DNA from: a virus
IMG/VR virus record: IMGVR_UViG_3300044712_001916
Location: 1 to 51,215 of that record
Reading direction: 5' to 3' (one strand)
DNA length: 51,215 bases
Numbering within the stretch: position 1 is the stretch's first letter; each line of letters opens with the position of its first letter. The position numbers and the translations under genes are program-made. This document shows, piece by piece, positions 22,926 to 30,153 of this stretch. Under the pieces are notes generated by a model. The model had not been told where the DNA came from and searched no databases. It saw nothing but the letters and a program-made list of their open reading frames with translations.

Positions 22926-23709
22926 AGTCACTATCATCATCCCCCATTTAGGTAGTAGCCCTGAATCTGAGTATGCCTTTGACCAGTGTTTGCTTTCATT
23001 GAGTGACTTTTCAGGACGGGTCATCGGGGTTCATAACGGGCTTAACGAGTGTAAACATAAAGGCTTATGTTCAATGCACCTGAACGATCAGGGCCAGTGT
23101 AAGGCGGTTAATGCCGCGGCAGCGATAGTTACAACACCGTGGATCATGGTTTCTAATGACGACATGATCTATCCTCCTAGTTGGTTTAACCGACTGGTTA
23201 TCTGGTTTCAACCGGATATGCACTGTATCTCTCCCCAATTAGTTGAGCCTAAAGCCGGGGCTCCGACTTTCAGAGTGAAGTCTTTTGGGGGAGCGGGTGG
23301 TGATTTTGACAAGCAGGGATTTTTTAACTTTTCTGAAGATAATGATGGAGATGGATTTCGGACAGGATTTAATTTGCCGTTCCTGATTGAAAAAGACCTG
23401 TGGGATGTAGTTGGCGGGTATGATGTCAATTACGATCCGTGGGGATCAAACTCAGATAGTGACTTACTGTACAAAATAAAGTTAGCCGGAGTCCAGCCAT
23501 ACCAGAATACTAATTGTTTGGTTTACCATTTCTCCCAAACGTCAGGCACATTTCAGGCTGAAAACCAGATGTACTGGCATAAGAATTTTAAATACTTTGA
23601 AGATAAATGGGGATTTCCAAGAACTGATAACCGGATTTGGGAAGCTGATTTTTTAATTCCTAAAAAAGAACGTATTTTCAGACCACAATGGGAGGGAAGT
23701 TATGAGTGA
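22909..23709 (+). CDS. GT2 glycosyltransferase (266 aa)
   Basis: Reads VTIIIPHLGSSPESEYAFDQ, GVHNGLNECKH, NAAAAIVTTPWIMVSNDDMI with the DXD-type NDD, then GYDVNYDPWGSNSDSDLLYK. Base composition is higher in GC than the previous two genes, which suggests a separate origin. Overlaps the PLP enzyme gene by 17 nt. Confidence 0.85.
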   Translation: MIKENEVTIIIPHLGSSPESEYAFDQCLLSLSDFSGRVIGVHNGLNECKHKGLCSMHLNDQGQCKAVNAAAAIVTTPWIMVSNDDMIYPPSWFNRLVIWFQPDMHCISPQLVEPKAGAPTFRVKSFGGAGGDFDKQGFFNFSEDNDGDGFRTGFNLPFLIEKDLWDVVGGYDVNYDPWGSNSDSDLLYKIKLAGVQPYQNTNCLVYHFSQTSGTFQAENQMYWHKNFKYFEDKWGFPRTDNRIWEADFLIPKKERIFRPQWEGSYE

Positions 23710-24223
23710 TTTACAAGCGTTAGACCTGAAAGCAAATCCGGGAGCTTTTAGTACGCTGGATATGGAAGTGATAATTCCGGATCTGGAAAAGTTACAGCCG
23801 GGAGATATTTACTTGGAAGTGGGTGTGGATCGGGGCAAGTCATTATCAGTTGCCCGGATGGTATGTAAACTTGAAGTTGATGTAATAGGTGTAGATATTA
23901 AAGAAGATCCTAAAGTTCCTGGAACATTATTTTATCAGGGAGATAGTGTAAAAGTAGCAAATGATTATAAAGAACATAATAGTCCTAAAATTTCAGTTTT
24001 GTTCATAGACGGGGACCACACGTATCAGGGATGTAAACGGGATATTGATGCCTGGTATCCGCATGTTAAAAAAGACGGCGTGCTATTTTTCCATGATTGT
24101 GATGAATCAAGTCCGGGAGTCATGTGGGCGGTAGCGGAGTTTGTCTATACTCATACAGGTTCGTTTAACTTATTTAAGTACAATAATAAAAATACCAGTA
24201 TGGCACGAGTGAGGCTCGGATGA
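23702..24223 (+). CDS. Class I methyltransferase, Methyltransf_24-like (173 aa)
   Basis: SAM-binding YLEVGVDRGKSLSVAR, acidic VIGVDIKED, then VLFIDGDHTYQGCKRDIDAW and GVLFFHDCDE, the typical FkbM/Methyltransf_24-like arrangement. It probably methylates a sugar or amino group. Its extreme C-terminus (MARVRLG) is made of sequence that resembles the start of the glycosyltransferase gene beyond the HNH insertion, so the original end may have been changed by that insertion. Confidence 0.8.
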   Translation: MSDLQALDLKANPGAFSTLDMEVIIPDLEKLQPGDIYLEVGVDRGKSLSVARMVCKLEVDVIGVDIKEDPKVPGTLFYQGDSVKVANDYKEHNSPKISVLFIDGDHTYQGCKRDIDAWYPHVKKDGVLFFHDCDESSPGVMWAVAEFVYTHTGSFNLFKYNNKNTSMARVRLG

Positions 24224-24561
24224 AAAGAAAATATAAGTGTAGAGGTTGGTATATAGACACGTATGGTTATAAGAGGATTAAGAAATGGGATCATCCATTT
24301 CATGATAAACAAGGATATGTTTGTGAGCATCGTTTGGTTATGGAAAAGTATTTAGATAAATATTTACCATTAAAAGATCAAATACATCATATAAATGGAA
24401 TTAAAACTGATAATAGAATTGAGAATTTAGAAATTTTATCTGCTAGTGACCATAGAACTAAGCATAATTTAGAAAATAATCCGTTTAAAGGAAAAAAACA
24501 TACAGAAGAATATAAACGAAAAATGAGTTATTTTATGAAGAAAAGGTGGGCTTCACTGTGA
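24220..24561 (+). CDS. HNH endonuclease with NUMOD3-like tail (113 aa)
   Basis: HNH_3-type core HRLVMEKYLDKYLPLKDQIH then HINGIKTDNRIENLEIL, followed by NPFKGKKHTEEYKRKMS, a NUMOD3-like DNA-binding motif. AT-rich against its neighbours. The ATG overlaps the methyltransferase stop, and its stop overlaps the GTG of the next gene (GTGA), so it is wedged exactly at a start codon. GTGAGGCTCGGA (24209-24220) before it resembles GTGAAAGTTGGA at the real start (24558-24569). Confidence 0.9.
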   Translation: MKRKYKCRGWYIDTYGYKRIKKWDHPFHDKQGYVCEHRLVMEKYLDKYLPLKDQIHHINGIKTDNRIENLEILSASDHRTKHNLENNPFKGKKHTEEYKRKMSYFMKKRWASL

Positions 24562-25553
24562 AAGTTGGATTTATAGGAAATTATCAAAGTGGCTATGTGG
24601 GAGAAATAAGTGACGAATCTCACCTTGCGCGTGAAATTGAAACACTGGGGAATAAAGTATACCGTATTCCTAGAGATGAATGGCGAGAATATGTGATTGA
24701 GGGGTTTCCCCAAAATAAATATAAAAATGTTCCAGAAATAGATAGATTAGACATTGTTATTTTTGCTAAGTGGGCTGGGTTTTATGATGGATCGTTTATT
24801 GTTAAAGCTAGAGAAAAATATAAATGTCCATGTTTCTTGTGGGTATGGGACTGGATGCAGGGAGAGCCGTGGCACATGGAGGCAGTCAAGGCAGCGGATT
24901 TGTATATCGCCAATGATGTGTTCAGCGGTAAGTATGACATTTTAAAATACGAAACCCCGAACTATGTAAACAATCTCTACTACTTCCCGTTTGATGTGGC
25001 TGATAATAACTTCCCCCGATTTCATCTTAAAGATAAAACAATTGAGGTGGCCTTCTTCGGCTCCTGGATAAATCAGGGTCATCGGCAGGAGTGGTTGAAA
25101 CAGATTAACCATGCAATTCCGGTGACGGTCTTTTCCTGGAACTATCAAGAATGGCCGAAAGAATTTAGTGCATATCCTCCCGTCTATGGTCATGATTTTT
25201 CCCGTAAAGTAGCTGAAAGTAAGATCTGTCTTGGATTTTCAGTAGATCCGTATACGTGGGGCTACTGGTCTAACCGGACCGGAAAGACTCTCTTAGCAGG
25301 TGGATTCCTACTTTATGAATATGCTCCGGGAATGGAGTTGTTCCTGCGGGATGGGGTTGAGTATTTCAGTTCCGTTGACGAGGCAGTTTTCAAGATCGGT
25401 TTTTACACGGTAAATCATCTTGCTAGAAATGGGATTGCCAACCGGGGGTATGACCTTGCTCAGGAAAGATTTTCGTCAGCGGCCCGGGTAAAAGACTTAC
25501 TGATTTTAGTAGATAGATTTATTCACAAAGGAGAGGCTGTATGGAAGATGTAA
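24558..25553 (+). CDS. CgeB-like GT-B glycosyltransferase (331 aa)
   Basis: Starts VKVGFIGNYQSGYVGEISDE (initiator GTG), then WVWDWMQGEPWHMEAVKAAD, IEVAFFGSWINQGHRQEWL and the donor-site stretch NRTGKTLLAGGFLLYEYAPG then MELFLRDGVEYFSSVDEAV, typical of the CgeB/Glyco_trans_1_2 group. The GTG at 24558 with AGGTGG upstream is chosen. The HNH element directly before it targets this start. Confidence 0.85.
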   Translation: MKVGFIGNYQSGYVGEISDESHLAREIETLGNKVYRIPRDEWREYVIEGFPQNKYKNVPEIDRLDIVIFAKWAGFYDGSFIVKAREKYKCPCFLWVWDWMQGEPWHMEAVKAADLYIANDVFSGKYDILKYETPNYVNNLYYFPFDVADNNFPRFHLKDKTIEVAFFGSWINQGHRQEWLKQINHAIPVTVFSWNYQEWPKEFSAYPPVYGHDFSRKVAESKICLGFSVDPYTWGYWSNRTGKTLLAGGFLLYEYAPGMELFLRDGVEYFSSVDEAVFKIGFYTVNHLARNGIANRGYDLAQERFSSAARVKDLLILVDRFIHKGEAVWKM

Positions 25554-26191
25554 AACAAGAGGATCGGTGGTTTAGTACCCCGGTTATAGATACCTGGTGC
25601 AGAATGGGCGGTAACGGGACGATTAACGTATCTCAACTGATGCCCTTGATTAAATTCACCAGAGATGGGGAAAGTTTTTTGGATGTAGGATGCGGTAGCG
25701 GAACTACGATTGATGCAATTGATGCAATTAAGCGGGATGTTGTGTACAAGGGCGTTGATTTTATTGAGAGGAATGTTAATTGGCTAAAAGAAAAATATCC
25801 TCACCGGGAATTTGCGGTTGAAGATGCCCGGCACTTAACTGAACCAGATCAGAGTTGGGATGTGGTGTGGAGCAGGCATGTAGTTGATCACCTTGATGAC
25901 TTTGAACAGCCACTAGAAGAACACTGCCGGGTAGCTAAAAAGCGGGTCATTTGTGTTCTGTGGTATGCACTACATGATGGAGATGAGCATATCATTAAAC
26001 CTATTTTTGATAATGGCAGAACATATGCGGATGAATATCTTAACCAATTCAGCCGGAAAAAAGTAAAAGCATTTTTAGATAAAAAAAGTAAAGAGGGTTG
26101 GCAATTACTTGAATTTTTAGAAGAAGTGAGTTGGCAGGGTGATAAAAAAGGTAAGGGAGGCGACATAATTATTGTGTTGGGAAGAGTATGA
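25541..26191 (+). CDS. SAM-dependent methyltransferase, Methyltransf_11-like (216 aa)
   Basis: FLDVGCGSGTTIDAIDAI binds SAM, followed by YKGVDFIERNVNWLKEKYPH and FAVEDARHL, then DVVWSRHVVDHLDDFEQPLE. Likely acts on a sugar of the cassette product. AAAGGAGAGG lies upstream; overlaps the previous gene by 13 nt and the next by 4 nt. Confidence 0.85.
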   Translation: MEDVKQEDRWFSTPVIDTWCRMGGNGTINVSQLMPLIKFTRDGESFLDVGCGSGTTIDAIDAIKRDVVYKGVDFIERNVNWLKEKYPHREFAVEDARHLTEPDQSWDVVWSRHVVDHLDDFEQPLEEHCRVAKKRVICVLWYALHDGDEHIIKPIFDNGRTYADEYLNQFSRKKVKAFLDKKSKEGWQLLEFLEEVSWQGDKKGKGGDIIIVLGRV

Positions 26192-27195
26192 AAAAAATAC
26201 TTTGTATTCCGCCACTACCAAGTTGGTATGTGGAAGCTCATGTTGAGTATTTGATCCGGGAAATGGCGGATGAATTTTTCATGGAGATAGCTTCAAATCC
26301 CTATCCTCCGTACGAAACATATAAACAGCGGATTCCGCCTGAAAGCCCGTTTATGCGAAACCCTGATGAATATGATTTAATTTGGCCGCTGTGGGCGGGA
26401 CACTGGGGAATTCCCATAGACCAGTACAAATACAAGACAGCGGTAGTGATTTATCAGGTCGGGGAAGGTCATTCTGCTGGCTGTAAGGTGACTGGAGCAG
26501 CTACTCCACTGGTGGAGAATGAATTTACTGCCCACAATACCCCATTTCATTCCCTGCGTTTTGGAATTGATACCAATCTGTTTTACCCTGTTCCCGCTTT
26601 GCGGAATAACTACTGTTGTGACAAATTACATGTCGGGTATATCGGAAATCATGCCAATGTCCGGCACATGCTTACGACAGTAATTTCACCGCTTCGTGAA
26701 CTGGAGGGGATACATTTAATGTTGTTTCCCCACTCCTGGCAAAATCACGGGGGAAATTGGAACGATTGGGATGGAGAACACTTGATGCCGTATGTAGTTT
26801 CCGGAGATAAACGCTGGACTGGTGTACCGAACATCTACAACCGCATGGATGTACTTTTAAGGATTGATCAGGATCCGGCTTATTCATTTCCGACACTTGA
26901 GGCAGCAGCCTGTGGGGTAGCTGTAATTGCCACAAACAGCGGTATAGATCATCTGATTACTGAAGCTGGTGGCGGGATACTTATTCCCGGGGATCGGTCA
27001 ACTCACATGAGTACTCCGGAAGTTACTGCTAAAAATGTCCGTGAAGCAGTAGAACTACTGGTAAACGATCGTTTACTTTGTCAACGAATAGGAGCTAAAG
27101 GCAGGGCAGAAATTGAACGTAACTGGACCTGGGATAAGTTTTTTCCAGCATGGAGAAAATTTTTCAGAGAAGGAACTAAAGATGCAACTAAGTAA
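26188..27195 (+). CDS. GT4-type glycosyltransferase (335 aa)
   Basis: Starts KKILCIPPLPSWYVEAHVEY, with LHVGYIGNHANVRHMLTTVI opening the donor domain, and DPAYSFPTLEAAACGVAVIA, which contains the E-x7-like loop of GT4 enzymes, then GGGILIPGDRS. A conventional retaining GT-B transferase. GC-richer than the first half of the cassette. Confidence 0.85.
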   Translation: MKKILCIPPLPSWYVEAHVEYLIREMADEFFMEIASNPYPPYETYKQRIPPESPFMRNPDEYDLIWPLWAGHWGIPIDQYKYKTAVVIYQVGEGHSAGCKVTGAATPLVENEFTAHNTPFHSLRFGIDTNLFYPVPALRNNYCCDKLHVGYIGNHANVRHMLTTVISPLRELEGIHLMLFPHSWQNHGGNWNDWDGEHLMPYVVSGDKRWTGVPNIYNRMDVLLRIDQDPAYSFPTLEAAACGVAVIATNSGIDHLITEAGGGILIPGDRSTHMSTPEVTAKNVREAVELLVNDRLLCQRIGAKGRAEIERNWTWDKFFPAWRKFFREGTKDATK

Positions 27196-27802
27196 TTGTT
27201 TATTAACTGGAGGCAGCGGTTCACTAGGTCAGGAGTTACAGAAGTATCTTACCTGTGAGGCTCCCTCTCATTCTGAGTTAGACATCACTAAACGAATTGT
27301 GAAGCGGAAAAAATACAAGCTGATTATTCATGCAGCCGGATATACCAATGTAGATAAAGCCGAACGGGAATCTGAACGGGTATTTGACAGTAACTTGGGG
27401 GGAACGCTTAATCTTTTATATGAGTATGGAAATGTTCCTTTTGTTTATATCTCCAGCGAGTATGCTAAAAATCCACTTAACATGTACTCAGCTTCAAAGT
27501 ATGCCGGAGAGTTAGCAGTTAAATGTTTAGCCGAAAAATATCTGATTATCAGAACCTTATTTAAAAAGAAATGGCCGTATCCGGTGGCCTGGACTGACCA
27601 ATGGACACAGGGAGATTATCTGGAGATTATTGCCCCGCTGATTATTAAGGAGATTGAAAACTGGAATGGTATTTCCCGGACAGTCTACGTAGGAACAGGC
27701 CGGAAAACTATGTTTGAGTTGGCACAGAGAACTAAACCCGATGTAAAACCAATTAGTATTAAAAGTTATTGGGGAGTAAAACGTCCAACAGACTATTTAT
27801 GA
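27182..27802 (+). CDS. RmlD-like SDR sugar reductase (206 aa)
   Basis: GGSGSLGQELQKYL (residues 10-23) binds NAD(P), IIHAAGYTNVDKAERE is the RmlD signature-like stretch, and MYSASKYAGE gives Tyr102 and Lys106. It is shorter than RmlD (about 280-300 aa), so the sugar-binding part is reduced. Probably a 4-keto-sugar reductase working after the dehydrase step (inference). AAGGA site before the ATG. Confidence 0.8.
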   Translation: MQLSNCLLTGGSGSLGQELQKYLTCEAPSHSELDITKRIVKRKKYKLIIHAAGYTNVDKAERESERVFDSNLGGTLNLLYEYGNVPFVYISSEYAKNPLNMYSASKYAGELAVKCLAEKYLIIRTLFKKKWPYPVAWTDQWTQGDYLEIIAPLIIKEIENWNGISRTVYVGTGRKTMFELAQRTKPDVKPISIKSYWGVKRPTDYL

Positions 27803-28479
27803 CTATCACCGCAATCATTCTAGCCCATTTTAAAGAACGGGAAAGAAACCTCAAACGGATTGTAGATGACCTACTGGGAGCCACTACAGTGCCACAGGAG
27901 GTGATCATTTTCATTGATAACCCTGCTATCACCTTTACTGATGAACGGGTCACTATTATTAGATCTTCTCGTAGTTTTCTACCGATCATCAGGTTTGCAA
28001 TAGGATCAATTTGTGATACTGACTACTGTTTCTTCATTGATGATGACTTAACGGTTGGAAAAAAGACACTAGAGAATTTCAGTAATTATGCTAATGATGA
28101 TGATCCAATTTTAGGATTAGAGGGAAGTATCCTGGGTAAAACAGAAACCCCATATTCAAATGATACTCCGATAAGAAGTCCGAAGGAGATTACAGAGGTA
28201 GATATCATTATCAGAGTCTATTTTGTTCCAACTGATGTTCTTACATACCCTTTGGAAATGCAAGCAAATTATGCATATTTACCTAAGAAATCACTTGATG
28301 ATGTGTACCTTTGTATATCTAACAAAATTGAGAATGTAAGCAAAATATATGTAATACCAACTAATGATGAAAGTGGCTTAATTGAACTTCCTGATGGTGG
28401 AGTAGGTCAATCTTTAACTGAAGATCATTATAAAAACAGGAATATCGTCTGTAGAAAGTTGATGGATGTATATGTATAA
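27799..28479 (+). CDS. GT2/GT64-like glycosyltransferase (226 aa)
   Basis: Starts TITAIILAHFKERERNLKRI, then VPQEVIIFIDNPAITF and the triple-Asp CFFIDDDLTVG as the metal site. The VPQEVIIFID pattern recalls the exostosin-like GT64 or GT2 GT-A fold. The second half is divergent. Overlaps the RmlD-like gene by 4 nt (ATGA). Confidence 0.7.
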   Translation: MTITAIILAHFKERERNLKRIVDDLLGATTVPQEVIIFIDNPAITFTDERVTIIRSSRSFLPIIRFAIGSICDTDYCFFIDDDLTVGKKTLENFSNYANDDDPILGLEGSILGKTETPYSNDTPIRSPKEITEVDIIIRVYFVPTDVLTYPLEMQANYAYLPKKSLDDVYLCISNKIENVSKIYVIPTNDESGLIELPDGGVGQSLTEDHYKNRNIVCRKLMDVYV

Positions 28480-29116
28480 CGTACTTGCACTTGATTTTGA
28501 TGACATGACCGATAAGTATGACCGGAACGGGATGAATTTCCTGCTCTACTGGAAGGCTAAATACCCGAAGTTAAAGGTCAACATGTTTGCCATTCCCGGC
28601 TGGATGAGTCCGGAATTTATCAAACTGCTTGAGCCCTATAAAGACTGGTTGCAGCTGTGTGTACATGGCTGGCAGCATCAGGATAATTTTGAGGTACTGA
28701 GGTGGGATGAATACCGGACAAATCTATATTTAGGAAGGGCGGAAGAGTTAGGTTTTCAGCGGGTATTTCGGGCTCCCGGCTGGCAGATTACCTATCCGCA
28801 ACCGTATAACGAAACTCCGGATTACACAAAGCCAGTTAATTCTAATCCTCATCTGATCTACAACATCTTAAAAGAACGGGGTTACATTGTAGCTGACCAG
28901 CACTACAACAAGGATAAACGTCCGGAAGGTATCAAAGTCTACTGTAGCTGTAACCCGCTATTTGTTCACGGTCATGTAGAGGATATTAACATCTCCGATC
29001 CCAAAGGCAGAAACGGGATGCGGCAGATGGAGGAAGAATGGGAATTTCCCTGGAACGGGGAAAGTGAGTTTAAGTTCATCTCCGAGTTGACAGAAAGCGA
29101 GTTAACCTGTCTATGA
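28466..29116 (+). CDS. Polysaccharide deacetylase-like protein (216 aa)
   Basis: NodB-like order of motifs: LALDFDDMTD (motif 1, Asp pair), QLCVHGWQHQD (motif 2, two His in H-x3-H), RVFRAPGWQITYP (motif 3) and NPLFVHGHVEDI near the end (His of motif 5). There is no signal peptide, so it would act in the cytoplasm, perhaps de-N-acetylating a nucleotide sugar or the glycan. Assignment is by motif order. Confidence 0.75.
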   Translation: MYMYNVLALDFDDMTDKYDRNGMNFLLYWKAKYPKLKVNMFAIPGWMSPEFIKLLEPYKDWLQLCVHGWQHQDNFEVLRWDEYRTNLYLGRAEELGFQRVFRAPGWQITYPQPYNETPDYTKPVNSNPHLIYNILKERGYIVADQHYNKDKRPEGIKVYCSCNPLFVHGHVEDINISDPKGRNGMRQMEEEWEFPWNGESEFKFISELTESELTCL

Positions 29117-30045
29117 TTGAAACGGTATTTACCTTTAACCCGGTCCGCAGTGACTTTATCCAGAAAGCCTTAGATACCCTGTATAAGTACACTGACATGA
29201 CTAATAACCGGGTCGTTGTGGTTGACCAGACTGAGGACGGCCTCAAACTCTCTAAAGAGCAGGTTCACCTGATTCTCAAACCACACCGCAACTTAGGCTT
29301 CTCAAAGGCGCATAATGAAGCAATTATTCACGGGATCAGGTGGGGAGCTACGTACGTAGTCTGCTGTAATGACGATGTTGAGTGGATCAACAACCGCTGG
29401 TGGGATGGGGTGTTGGAAACATTCGCCACAGATAGTAAAATACTGGCAGTTAACCCGGAGTGTCCCCGGGTCCCGATGTGGGGCTACGGACGGCCACACG
29501 GGGAATACACCGAATATTTAATGTATAAGCCGGAGTTTACGGAAGCTGACTATGACTATTTACTGGCGGGAGATTTTGCGGAGGTAAAGGAACGCTACAC
29601 CGATTTACCCGCTTCATTTCCCTTACATAAAGTTGGACTTTGTGACGCAATTGCGATGTGGATGCCCGTATTTAAAACTGAGTGTTTTGAAAAGATCGGT
29701 TTGTTTGATGAGAAGTTCTATCCGGGCGGAGGCGAAGATTATGACTTCGATGCTCGGATTTACCGGGAATACTACCGGGCAGTCAGCAGTACCCGGTCCT
29801 GGGTCTGGCACCACTGGGGTCAGAGTAAGGATGAAACTGAGGCTGCTAAAAATAAGGGGGCAGTCGTTGATCCGAAACTGACGTGGATGAATACTGACTC
29901 GTTATGGCCTCCGGAGCGGAACTTGAGTTGGAACGGGACGGCGATGGTGCCGACTAAATTTGATCCCTGGGGTAAAGTTACACTACCGGATGGGACTAAG
30001 CAGCCAATGTACCGGATACCGGAAATTCATATTGTTGATATTTAA
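29113..30045 (+). CDS. GT2 glycosyltransferase, last cassette gene (310 aa)
   Basis: Starts ETVFTFNPVRSDFIQKALDT, with NLGFSKAHNEAIIHGIRWGA, the DXD-type VVCCNDDVEWIN, and GLFDEKFYPGGGEDYDFDAR (catalytic ED). The C-terminal about 70 residues are Trp/Pro-rich. Ends just before the boundary inverted repeat. Confidence 0.85.
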   Translation: MIETVFTFNPVRSDFIQKALDTLYKYTDMTNNRVVVVDQTEDGLKLSKEQVHLILKPHRNLGFSKAHNEAIIHGIRWGATYVVCCNDDVEWINNRWWDGVLETFATDSKILAVNPECPRVPMWGYGRPHGEYTEYLMYKPEFTEADYDYLLAGDFAEVKERYTDLPASFPLHKVGLCDAIAMWMPVFKTECFEKIGLFDEKFYPGGGEDYDFDARIYREYYRAVSSTRSWVWHHWGQSKDETEAAKNKGAVVDPKLTWMNTDSLWPPERNLSWNGTAMVPTKFDPWGKVTLPDGTKQPMYRIPEIHIVDI

Positions 30046-30049
30046 ATTA

Positions 30050-30120
30050 CTATTCGGGCGGGGTTTAACTCCGGACTTCTTCAAAAAAAGTCCCCATACA
30101 GGTTTTCCCCGTCCGAATAG
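30050..30120 (+). terminator. Nested inverted repeat at cassette end
   Basis: CTATTCGGGCGGGG (30050-30063) pairs with CCCCGTCCGAATAG (30107-30120) with one G-T wobble; inside, GGACTT (30073-30078) pairs with AAGTCC (30088-30093). It separates the glycan cassette from the tail module. No strong T-run follows (only scattered T), so it could be a terminator, an RNA processing site or a recombination scar. Confidence 0.75.
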
Positions 30121-30140
30121 CAGTTTAAATTCTTTTGTAC

Positions 30141-30146
30141 TATACT
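30141..30146 (+). promoter_or_regulatory. -10 box of tail module, leaderless
   Basis: TATACT ends 7 nt before the ATG at 30154, so transcription would start at the start codon. No clear -35 box at the normal spacing. Confidence 0.5.
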
Positions 30147-30153
30147 AATTTCC

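Larger units (their letters stand above)
15551..30045 (+). other. 14.5-kb glycan biosynthesis cassette
   Basis: Eighteen rightward genes, almost all overlapping by 4-17 nt, run from the promoter at 15503 to the inverted repeat at 30050. They encode ten glycosyltransferases, a UDP-sugar dehydrogenase, two SDR enzymes, a DegT-fold enzyme, two methyltransferases, a deacetylase-like protein and an HNH element. No membrane protein, flippase, polymerase or initiating phosphoglycosyltransferase is present, so the product is probably built in the cytoplasm on a soluble acceptor. Base composition shifts between genes (AT-rich 16.9-18.7 and 20.3-22.9 kb; GC-richer 22.9-23.8 and 24.8-30 kb), suggesting piecemeal gain. 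Confidence 0.85.
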
